Shown here one piece after another: positions 53,506 to 60,729 of a DNA stretch of 64,000 nt. The number at the start of each line of letters is the position of its first letter. Positions within the stretch are counted from its first letter, which is position 1. Source of the stretch: Cryobacterium sp. Y82 (GTDB lineage Bacteria; Actinomycetota; Actinomycetes; Actinomycetales; Microbacteriaceae); contig NZ_PJJJ01000037.1 of the NCBI RefSeq assembly GCF_002929495.1, forward strand, positions 62,001 to 126,000. Direction: 5' to 3'. The position numbers and the translations under genes were made by a program. A model generated the notes under the pieces. That model was not told the DNA's origin and ran no database searches. It saw only the letters and a program-made list of their open reading frames with translations.

Positions 53506-53572
53506 GCCGGTAAACATGCGACACGCCGGGCCAGTTATGCTGAGGCGACGGCGTGTCGCGAAATTTACCGGC
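53506..53572. terminator. Long inverted repeat between convergent genes
   Basis: Arms 53506-53528 (GCCGGTAAACATGCGACACG plus CCG) and 53549-53572 (CGGCGTGTCGCGAAATTTAC plus CGGC) pair except for a small bulge in the middle, around a 20-base loop. It sits between the carbonic anhydrase and folD stops, so it may end transcription both ways or be a small mobile palindrome. Confidence 0.6.
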
Positions 53573-53595
53573 GTTAGCTACCTGCGGCCGAGCCG

Positions 53596-54480
53596 CTACC
53601 CCAGCAGGGACTGTTCGGCGGCCTTCACCACGTTGGAGAGCAGCATGGCGCGGGTCATCGGCCCGACTCCGCGCGGGTTGGGCGAGAGGTGCCCAGCGAC
53701 GGATGCCACGTCGGGGTGCACGTCACCGGTCAGCCGGCCCTTACCCGTGAGCGGGTCGTGCACCCGGGTGATTCCCACGTCGAGCACGGCAGCGCCCGGC
53801 TTGATCCAGTCGGCCTGGATCAGCTGCGGCACGCCAACAGCGGCCACGACGATGTCGGCGCGGCGCACCTCCCCGGCCAGGTCGACCGTGCGCGAGTGGG
53901 TCAGGGTGACCGTCGCGTCGAGGCCCTTACGGGTGAACAACAGGCCGAGCGGGCGACCGACGGTGAGGCCACGGCCGACCACGACGACCTTCTTGCCCAC
54001 GATCGGCACATCGTAGCGGCGCAGCAGCTCGACGATGCCGGCCGGAGTGCAAGGCAGCGGAGAGCGCAGCTCGCCCTCGATCCCGAGCACGAGGCGCCCG
54101 AGGTTGGTCGGGTGCAGGCCGTCGGCGTCTTTCGCCGGGTCGATCAGCTCGAGCATGGCGTTCTCGTTGTGGCCGACCGGAAGCGGCAGCTGGATGATGT
54201 AGCCGGTCACCTCGTGGCTGTTGTTGAGATCCTTGATCGCGGCGCGCACATCGGCGCTGGTCGCCGAGCCGGGAAGGTCGATGCGCAGCGATCCGATACC
54301 AACCTCGGCGCAGTCGCGGTGCTTGCCCGCGACATAGGTCTCGGAGCCCGGGTCGTTGCCGACGAGCAGGGTGGCCAGACCGGGTACCACGCCGTGCGAG
54401 CGCAGGGCAGCGATACGGCCCCGCAGCTCGGCCTTGATGTCGGACGCGGTCTTGACCCCGTCGAGTGTGATTGCCGTCAT
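53596..54480 (-). CDS. folD: Bifunctional methylenetetrahydrofolate dehydrogenase/cyclohydrolase
   Basis: A 294-residue FolD. Y49 and K53 in [11 protein letters not shown] are the catalytic pair, followed by [28 protein letters not shown] and [20 protein letters not shown], then the NADP-binding [16 protein letters not shown]. It interconverts methylene-, methenyl- and formyl-tetrahydrofolate. It lies 140 bases downstream of glyA on the same strand, so both are probably under the ZTP riboswitch. Confidence 0.95.
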   Translation of the reverse strand: MTAITLDGVKTASDIKAELRGRIAALRSHGVVPGLATLLVGNDPGSETYVAGKHRDCAEVGIGSLRIDLPGSATSADVRAAIKDLNNSHEVTGYIIQLPLPVGHNENAMLELIDPAKDADGLHPTNLGRLVLGIEGELRSPLPCTPAGIVELLRRYDVPIVGKKVVVVGRGLTVGRPLGLLFTRKGLDATVTLTHSRTVDLAGEVRRADIVVAAVGVPQLIQADWIKPGAAVLDVGITRVHDPLTGKGRLTGDVHPDVASVAGHLSPNPRGVGPMTRAMLLSNVVKAAEQSLLG

Positions 54481-54578
54481 GGTTCCCTACTGTTGTCGTT
54501 CGGTTCAGTTCAGTCGCTGGGACGGGGCCCGGGCCCCGCCCGATGGGGATGACCGGGTACGGGGCGGGCTGGGCGCGA

Positions 54579-54615
54579 GCGGATGCCGCCGGCCGGCCCG
54601 GCCGGCGGCATCCGC
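54579..54615 (-). terminator. 18-base-pair perfect hairpin after glyA
   Basis: GCGGATGCCGCCGGCCGG and its exact complement flank a single C. It begins six bases after the glyA stop, in the 140-base gap before folD. A second GC palindrome (GGGGCCCGGGCCCC) lies near 54526-54539. With no T run it may be a partial terminator or stabiliser that sets the glyA:folD ratio. Confidence 0.55.
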
Positions 54616-54620
54616 GAAAG

Positions 54621-55913
54621 CTACTGCTGCAGGCCGGAGTACAGCGGGAACGCCTGGGTGAGTGCGCCGACGCGGGCGCGGAGCGCAGGGATATCGGCGC
54701 CGGGCTTGAGAGCCTCGGCGATGACGTCGGCGACCTCAGCGAACTCCACGTCGCCGAATCCGCGGGTGGCGAGGGCCGGCGTGCCGATGCGGAGGCCGCT
54801 CGTGACCATCGGCGGGCGCGGGTCGAACGGAACCGAGTTACGGTTCACGGTGATCCCCACCTCGTGCAGGGCATCTTCGGCCTGCTGGCCGTTGATCTCG
54901 GAGTGGCGCAGGTCGGCGAGCACGAGGTGCACGTCGGTGCCGCCGGTGAGCACGTCAATGCCGTGTGCCCGCGAGTCGTCGGCGGTGAGGCGATCAGCGA
55001 GGATGCTGGCACCGCGCAGCGTGCGCTCCTGGCGTTCCTTGAACTCGGGCTCGGCGGCGAGCTTGAACGCGGTGGCCTTGGCGGCGATCACGTGCATGAG
55101 CGGCCCGCCCTGCTGGCCGGGAAACACGTTGGAGTTGAGCTTCTTGGCCAGGGCCATGTCGCGCGACAGGATGAAGCCAGAGCGCGGGCCGGCGAGGGTC
55201 TTGTGCACGGTACTCGACACGACGTCGGCATAGGGAACGGGCGAGGGGTGCAGGCCGGCGGCAACGAGACCAGCGAAGTGGGCCATGTCGACCCAGAGCA
55301 GCGCGCCGACCTCGTCGGCGATGGCGCGGAAGGCTTCGAAGTCGAGGTGACGCGGGTAGGCAGACCAGCCGGCGATGATGACCTTCGGCTTGCTCTCGAG
55401 CGCCTTGTCGCGCACGACGTTCATGTCGACGCGGAAGGTCTCCGGATCGACACCGTAGGCGACCGGGTTGTACAGCTTGCCGGAGAAGTTCAGTTTCATG
55501 CCGTGGGTGAGGTGGCCACCGTGGGCCAGCTCGAGGCCGAGGATGGTGTCGCCGGGCGTGGCAATGGCGGAGAGCACGGCAGCGTTGGCGGTCGCGCCAG
55601 AGTGCGGCTGCACGTTTGCGTAGGCAGCACCGAACAAGCTCTTGGCCCGGTCGATGGCCAGCTGCTCAGCGACATCGACGTACTCGCAGCCGCCGTAGTA
55701 GCGGCGCCCCGGGTAGCCCTCGGCGTACTTGTTGGTGAGCACCGAACCCTGCGACTGCAGCACGGCGCGCGGAACGAAGTTCTCACTCGCGATCATCTCG
55801 AGGTAGTCGCGCTGGCGGCCGAGCTCCTGCGCGAGCACGGCGGCGATCTCGGGGTCAACGACCGAGAGCGGTTCGTTGAAGGTTGACGTCAAAGCGGTGG
55901 CGGAATCAGGCAC
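54621..55913 (-). CDS. glyA: Serine hydroxymethyltransferase
   Basis: The GTG at 55913 has AAGGAG upstream and gives 430 residues. The family landmarks are [46 protein letters not shown], the PLP lysine in [14 protein letters not shown], and GQQGGPLMH. It converts serine and tetrahydrofolate to glycine and methylene-tetrahydrofolate, which FolD then uses. A ZTP riboswitch in the leader links its expression to 10-formyl-tetrahydrofolate shortage. Confidence 0.96.
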   Translation of the reverse strand: MPDSATALTSTFNEPLSVVDPEIAAVLAQELGRQRDYLEMIASENFVPRAVLQSQGSVLTNKYAEGYPGRRYYGGCEYVDVAEQLAIDRAKSLFGAAYANVQPHSGATANAAVLSAIATPGDTILGLELAHGGHLTHGMKLNFSGKLYNPVAYGVDPETFRVDMNVVRDKALESKPKVIIAGWSAYPRHLDFEAFRAIADEVGALLWVDMAHFAGLVAAGLHPSPVPYADVVSSTVHKTLAGPRSGFILSRDMALAKKLNSNVFPGQQGGPLMHVIAAKATAFKLAAEPEFKERQERTLRGASILADRLTADDSRAHGIDVLTGGTDVHLVLADLRHSEINGQQAEDALHEVGITVNRNSVPFDPRPPMVTSGLRIGTPALATRGFGDVEFAEVADVIAEALKPGADIPALRARVGALTQAFPLYSGLQQ

Positions 55914-55940
55914 GGAGTTCTCCTTATATATATGGATGTT

Positions 55941-56020
55941 GCGGCCCAGGCGTGCGGCCACTAACCGTGTCAGTCGCTCCCCGATGGTGACCCATCTTCG
56001 TGCTACGCCAGTTGCGACTC
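55941..56020 (-). promoter_or_regulatory. ZTP (pfl) riboswitch upstream of glyA
   Basis: Read on the minus strand, the leader has the conserved aptamer parts in order: GTCGCAACTGGCG, a short linker, the hairpin GATGGGTCACCATC, GGGGAGCGAC (its GCGAC pairs back with GTCGC to close P1), and the 3' part CCGCACGCCTGGGC. This is the ZTP/ZMP aptamer pattern. A TATGCT -10-like box (56026-56031) sits just upstream. The glyA ribosome site follows the aptamer by about 20 bases, so control of translation is plausible; no separate terminator is seen. Confidence 0.92.
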
Positions 56021-56177
56021 CGCCAGCATATCAGCGGATGCCGTTGCCTGCGCCGAATCGCGGACGACAACGGCCAGAGCCACGCGAACGGATCGACCGC
56101 ATAGTGCGGGAATAGCTGCGGGCTGCCCGCCGTTGACATTGATATACATGCAGACGCATTGAATTTTGGAGGATGGT

Positions 56178-57272
56178 ATGCAGTTCGGAATTTTCACGGT
56201 CGGAGACAGGACCACCGATCCCACCACGGGCGAAACACCGACCGAGAACACCCGGATCAAGGCCATGCTCACCATTGCGCAGAAGGTCGAGGAGGTGGGC
56301 CTCGACGTCTTCGCGACCGGCGAGCACCACAACCCGCCGTTCGTTCCGTCGTCACCGACGACCATGCTCGGCTACATCGCGGCGAAAACCGAACGGATCA
56401 TCCTATCCACTGCGACGACGCTGATCACGACGAGCGACCCGGTGAAGATCGCCGAGGATTTCGCCATGCTGCAGCACGTCGCCGACGGCCGCGTGGACCT
56501 CACGCTCGGCCGAGGAAACACCGGCCCGGTCTACCCGTGGTTCGGAAAAGACATCCGTGAGGGCATCCCGCTGGCCCTGGAGAACTACGCCCTGCTCCGC
56601 CGCCTTTGGCGCGAGGATTTCGTCGACTGGGAAGGCCAGTTCCGCACCCCACTGCAGGGGTTCCAGTCCACCCCGCGGCCACTCGACGGTGTGCCGCCCT
56701 TCGTCTGGCACGGCAGTATCCGCAGCCCCGAAATCGCCGAGCAAGCCGCCTACTACGGCGACGGATTCTTCTCCAACCACATTTTCTGGCCCGCCTCGCA
56801 CACCGCGAAAATGGTGCAGTTTTACCGCCAACGCTTCGAGCACTACGGCCACGGCACCGCGGCACAGGCCATCGTCGGACTCGGCGGCCAGGTGTTCATG
56901 AGTAAAAACTCCCAGGACGCCAAACGTAGGTTCCGCCCCTACTTCGACAATGCGCCGGTCTACGGCAATGGCCCGAGCATGGAGGACTTCACCGCACAGA
57001 CCCCGCTCACCGTGGGCAGCCCCCAGGAAGTCATCGACCGTACCCTCGGCTTTCGGGACTACGTCGGCGACTATCAGCGCCAGCTCTGGCTGATGGATCA
57101 CGCCGGCCTGCCGCTGAAGACCGTGCTCGAGCAACTCGACATTCTGGGCGAACAGGTCGTGCCCGTGCTCCGCCGCGAGTTCGCGAAGAACCGCCCGGCC
57201 GACGTGCCAGAGGCCCCGACCCACGAGTCCCTGCGTCTGGCCGTCGTGGCTCCGGTGACCGCCGCGCGCTAG
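56178..57272 (+). CDS. LLM class flavin-dependent oxidoreductase (CE1758 type)
   Basis: The ATG at 56178 has GGAGG upstream (GGAGGATGGT) and gives 364 residues. It is a luciferase-like TIM barrel: FGIFTVGDRTTDP at the N-terminus, VFATGEHHNPPFVPSS near 45, VADGRVDLTLGRGNTGPVYP near 105, and VWHGSIRSPE near 175. These bind FMN or F420 and oxidise small molecules; the substrate is unknown. A TTGACA box near 56133 may be its -35 element. It is divergent from the glyA leader. Confidence 0.88.
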   Translation: MQFGIFTVGDRTTDPTTGETPTENTRIKAMLTIAQKVEEVGLDVFATGEHHNPPFVPSSPTTMLGYIAAKTERIILSTATTLITTSDPVKIAEDFAMLQHVADGRVDLTLGRGNTGPVYPWFGKDIREGIPLALENYALLRRLWREDFVDWEGQFRTPLQGFQSTPRPLDGVPPFVWHGSIRSPEIAEQAAYYGDGFFSNHIFWPASHTAKMVQFYRQRFEHYGHGTAAQAIVGLGGQVFMSKNSQDAKRRFRPYFDNAPVYGNGPSMEDFTAQTPLTVGSPQEVIDRTLGFRDYVGDYQRQLWLMDHAGLPLKTVLEQLDILGEQVVPVLRREFAKNRPADVPEAPTHESLRLAVVAPVTAAR

Positions 57273-57359
57273 TGGCACTCGCGGCACTCGTTGAGGAAGC
57301 AGGCACCCCGAGGTAGAGGTGCCGTCATCCCCCATCAGTGCCGCGAGCGATGCCGCCGG

Positions 57360-57692
57360 TCAGCGGTTCTTTAGCTCGTCGACGATGAGCAGGTCGGGCC
57401 TTCGGTGCTCGGTCTCGTAAGCAGCCCGGCCCACGAGGTGCGCGGCCATCGGCGCTGTCAGGGCTTGGAAGACGACGATCGCGACAACGAGGGTCACTGT
57501 GCCGACGGAGAAATTGTTGATCGCGACATCCGCTGTCACGGCCAGGAGACCGAAGATCTGCGGCTTGGTCGCCGCGTGCAGGCGCGACAGGACGTCGGGA
57601 AAACGGATGAGCCCGATTCCGGCGGCGAGGCACATGGTTGCGCCGGCGAGCACGAGAATCGCCGTGAGCACATCATGCAGCACGGCACTCAT
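57360..57692 (-). CDS. mrpG: Na+/H+ antiporter subunit G
   Basis: A 110-residue three-helix protein (PhaG_MnhG_YufB family). ILVLAGATMCLAAGIGLIRF and PDVLSRLHAATKPQ are the family's signature. It is the last subunit gene of the mrp operon, 37 bases after mrpF. GAGGTG lies before its ATG. The gap carries a partial copy of its own start region (ATGAGTGCCGT), perhaps from a small duplication. Confidence 0.93.
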   Translation of the reverse strand: MSAVLHDVLTAILVLAGATMCLAAGIGLIRFPDVLSRLHAATKPQIFGLLAVTADVAINNFSVGTVTLVVAIVVFQALTAPMAAHLVGRAAYETEHRRPDLLIVDELKNR

Positions 57693-57729
57693 TCGTGCAC
57701 CTCGCGTCGGGTCGGGTTCAAGACGGCAC

Positions 57730-57999
57730 TCATGCGCTGTCCCGGCCGGGCAGAAAGCGGGCGACGCTCAGCGAGCCGAGCACCGCGAACAGGGCCAGCA
57801 CGAGCAGCACCGGCAGGGTGTCGGTATGCCGATTCAGGGCCATCTCGGCGCCGAGTGCGCAGATGATCGTCGCGACGAGCACGTCGGAGGCGATGACCCG
57901 GTCGAGCACGCTCGGGCCGATGACGATGCGATACACCGAGAGCAGCGCCGCGATCCCGAACATGATCGAAGCGAGCACGGCCACAATCTGCAGAATCAT
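57730..57999 (-). CDS. mrpF: Na+/H+ antiporter subunit F
   Basis: An 89-residue protein with three helices, of the MrpF/PhaF family. YRIVIGPSVLDRVIASDVL (23-41) is the conserved loop and helix. The start is the ATG at 57999; longer frames upstream lie within mrpE. Two bases separate it from the mrpE stop. Confidence 0.93.
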   Translation of the reverse strand: MILQIVAVLASIMFGIAALLSVYRIVIGPSVLDRVIASDVLVATIICALGAEMALNRHTDTLPVLLVLALFAVLGSLSVARFLPGRDSA

Positions 58000-58001
58000 G
58001 A

Positions 58002-58598
58002 TTATCCCTGTTTGTTTTGGTCGGCGCGACGAGCATCGAGCCGGTTTGCGGGGATAACCCCGCGCATCCGCTCGACGTCTTCGCGAGAGCCGAAAGCGCG
58101 CACAATACGCCGCTCGGTGTCGAGTACCTGCCGCCGAAAACTCTCGATGTGAGCGGCGCTGTGCATGTTGAGCACGTGCAGGTACAAAATAGATGATTCC
58201 CGGTCGATGTCCACCACGATCGAGCCGGGCACGATCGACGTGGCGACGGCGGTCCAGGTGAGAATGAGGTCGCTGCGGGTGTGCAGCCGAATCGCCAGGA
58301 TTGCGTTCGACGCGATCAGCCGGGGCTTGACGGCCAGCCAGGACACGTCGATCGACGCCCGCACGATATCCAGAATGAGGCGCACGAAGAACACGACGGT
58401 GTGCAGCGGATGCACCCGCCCACTCAGTTGCACCGGCACCAGATAGAAAGCCACGGTCACCACGAGGCCCACGACGAACGCGACCAGCAGGTTGAGCCAG
58501 GAGAACTCGCCCCAGAGCAGCATCCACAGCACGATCAGGGCGATCAGTGGAGGAATCTGGTTGCCGATCGCTTCGAGGCGTTCGCGCGGTGTGGTCAC
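58002..58598 (-). CDS. mrpE: Na+/H+ antiporter subunit E
   Basis: A 198-residue protein of the MrpE/PhaE family. Helices lie at about 15-30 and 35-55. The conserved cytosolic part has IVRASIDVSWLAVKPRL, TSIVPGSIVVDID and LYLHVLN. The polar C-terminal region (about 150-198) is longer than in many MrpE proteins. The GTG start overlaps the mrpD stop by four bases. Confidence 0.92.
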   Translation of the reverse strand: MTTPRERLEAIGNQIPPLIALIVLWMLLWGEFSWLNLLVAFVVGLVVTVAFYLVPVQLSGRVHPLHTVVFFVRLILDIVRASIDVSWLAVKPRLIASNAILAIRLHTRSDLILTWTAVATSIVPGSIVVDIDRESSILYLHVLNMHSAAHIESFRRQVLDTERRIVRAFGSREDVERMRGVIPANRLDARRADQNKQG

Positions 58599-60202
58599 TT
58601 CACGCCACCCTCGAAGTTGGTGCCCACGTTACTGTCGGCGATGGAACCGGTGCCGCCAGGGAACACGGCGTCGATATAAGTCGATGGCGAGCTGATGTTG
58701 GCAGCGGCGCGGGTAGTCAAGTCGAAGATCGGCCCGGCGAAAACGCTGAGGCTGACGGTCAGCACGAGCATGGCGCTGGTCGCGCCGACCATGAGCGGTG
58801 AGATCGTCTTCTTGAGTACAAGCCCCGCGTCTTCAGGGTCTTCGGTGAGCGACATCGACATCGACGAGGTGTAATCCTCGACCTGCTTTTTGGGCCGCCA
58901 GAACGCCATGTTCCAGGCCCGGGCGAGGGCATACAAGGTGAGCAGCGAGGTGAGCGCGCCGACCGCGATCAGAACGTAGATGATTGGGTCGCCGACGATC
59001 GTGCCGGCCTGAAAGAGTGCGATCTTGCCGAGAAAGCCCGAGAACGGCGGAATACCACCGAGGTTGAGGGCCCCCAGAAAGAACAGAATAGCCACCAGCG
59101 GCGACGACCCCAGCAGCCCGCCGAGCCGCGACAGCGATGTGGTGCCGCCGACCCGGTCAACGAGCCCCGCTGCCAAAAACAGGGTCGTCTGAACGGTGAT
59201 GTGGTGCACGACGTAGAAGATGGTCGCGGCAATGGCGAGCGGGGTGCCGATCGCGATGCCGAACAGCATGTAGCCAATGTGGCTGACCAGCGTGAACGAC
59301 AGCAGCCGTTTGATGTCGGCCTGGGCGAGCGCGCCCAAAATGCCCACGAGCAGGGTCAGCCCGGCCACGATCATGAGCGGCATCGAGAACTGATTGTCGG
59401 GAAAGAACAGCGTCTGGGTGCGCAGGATCGCGTACACGCCGACCTTGGTGAGCAGCCCGGCGAAGACCGCGGTGACTGGCGCCGGCGCGGTCGGGTAGGA
59501 GTCCGGCAGCCAGAATGACATTGGGAATACGGCCGCCTTCACTCCGAACGCGATCAGCAGCAGCAGCCCGAGAACCAGCTGGATGTCGGCGGGGAGGTCG
59601 GGCATCCGCTCAGCGATCAGGGCGAGGGTGACCGTGCCGGTGGCGCCGTAGATGAGGGCGATCGCGCTGAGGAACAGCATGGACGACACCAGGCTCACGA
59701 CAATATAGGTGATGCCCACTCGAATGCGGGCGCCGGTGCCACCGAGGGTCAGGAGCACATAGCTGGCCGAGAGCAGCATCTCAAAACCGACATACATGCT
59801 GAACAGATCGCCGGCGACGAAGGCGTTGAACAGTCCGGCAGCCAGCACGAGATAGGTCGGGTGAAAAATCGAAACCGGTGTTTCGGTATCACCGTCAATG
59901 ATGCCCTGGCCCACCGCAAACAGCAGCACGCCGAGCAGCATGAGCGCCGAGATGAGCAGCATGATCGCCGAGAGCCGGTCGACGACGAGCACGATGCCCC
60001 ACGGTGCCTCCCAGCCGCCGACCTGCACCACGGCAGGGCCGAATCGGTCGACCAGTACGAGCAGCACGGCACTCATCACCATGGCGGCGGTGAGGCTCAG
60101 CACGCTGACCAGCACCTGCAGGCGGCGGCGCCGGCCGAGCATCAGCGCTATGGCAGCACCAAGCAGCGGCAGGCAGACGATGAGGGGAACGAGGGCGGTC
60201 AC
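58595..60202 (-). CDS. mrpD: Na+/H+ antiporter subunit D
   Basis: A 535-residue proton-translocating membrane protein of the NuoN/MrpD type with about 14 helices. GVKAAVFPMSFWLPDSYPTA holds a conserved Lys helix, and QADIKRLLSFTLVSHIGYML and GGIPPFSGFLGKIALFQAG are landmarks. Together with MrpA it forms the ion path. The GTG start overlaps the mrpC stop. The outer C-terminal tail ends in a Gly/Ser/Asn-rich stretch. Confidence 0.95.
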   Translation of the reverse strand: MTALVPLIVCLPLLGAAIALMLGRRRRLQVLVSVLSLTAAMVMSAVLLVLVDRFGPAVVQVGGWEAPWGIVLVVDRLSAIMLLISALMLLGVLLFAVGQGIIDGDTETPVSIFHPTYLVLAAGLFNAFVAGDLFSMYVGFEMLLSASYVLLTLGGTGARIRVGITYIVVSLVSSMLFLSAIALIYGATGTVTLALIAERMPDLPADIQLVLGLLLLIAFGVKAAVFPMSFWLPDSYPTAPAPVTAVFAGLLTKVGVYAILRTQTLFFPDNQFSMPLMIVAGLTLLVGILGALAQADIKRLLSFTLVSHIGYMLFGIAIGTPLAIAATIFYVVHHITVQTTLFLAAGLVDRVGGTTSLSRLGGLLGSSPLVAILFFLGALNLGGIPPFSGFLGKIALFQAGTIVGDPIIYVLIAVGALTSLLTLYALARAWNMAFWRPKKQVEDYTSSMSMSLTEDPEDAGLVLKKTISPLMVGATSAMLVLTVSLSVFAGPIFDLTTRAAANISSPSTYIDAVFPGGTGSIADSNVGTNFEGGVK

Positions 60203-60729
60203 CGCGCGTCCCCCCGATCAGAAGCGGATGCGGCGGCCCGGCCGGCAGCATCCTTCTTGTGGGAGACGGTGTCTTCGTCGCTCGTCGCGCCGTCACCGCG
60301 CTCGAACTCGTCGATCGATTCGGCGACTGCATCGTCGTCGTCTGAGGAGGAACGGAAGGTGGTGTCGGCGTCGTCGGCGCTCTCGGCGGCGTGTTCGTCG
60401 GTGAGGGTATCGCCCTCGTCGCCGAGCTGGGCCAGCCACCAGGACCGGTAGATGAGGGCGAGCAGCAGCGCGGTGATGCCGAAGTTGATCACGATCGCGG
60501 TGAGCATGAGCACCTGCGGAATCGGATCGACCATGTCCTCAACGCTCGCATCGGTAACGATGGGGGAACTGCCCGGTCGGCCGCTCATGATGAAGATGAG
60601 CAGGTTGGTGGCGTTGCCGACCAGCAGAAAGCCGATCAGCACCCGGGTGAGGCTGCGTTCAAGCATCACGTAGACGCCGGCCGCGTACATGACGGCCATC
60701 ACGATGACGAGGGTGAGGGAGGCGCTCAT
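60199..60729 (-). CDS. mrpC: Na+/H+ antiporter subunit C with long acidic tail
   Basis: The first 95 residues are a standard NuoK-like MrpC with three helices (MLERSLTRVLIGFLLVGNAT and VLMLTAIVINFGITALLLAL). The protein then runs on for about 80 residues rich in Asp, Glu and Ser (DEGDTLTDEHAAESADDAD, SSSDDDDAVAES) with a basic end. MrpC is usually about 110-140 residues. The tail is probably disordered in the cytosol. It overlaps mrpA and mrpD by four bases each. Confidence 0.93.
   Translation of the reverse strand: MSASLTLVIVMAVMYAAGVYVMLERSLTRVLIGFLLVGNATNLLIFIMSGRPGSSPIVTDASVEDMVDPIPQVLMLTAIVINFGITALLLALIYRSWWLAQLGDEGDTLTDEHAAESADDADTTFRSSSDDDDAVAESIDEFERGDGATSDEDTVSHKKDAAGRAAASASDRGDAR

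Noticed and set aside
54471-55886. Long rightward open frame opposite glyA
   Set aside because: Antisense to an unmistakable serine hydroxymethyltransferase gene.
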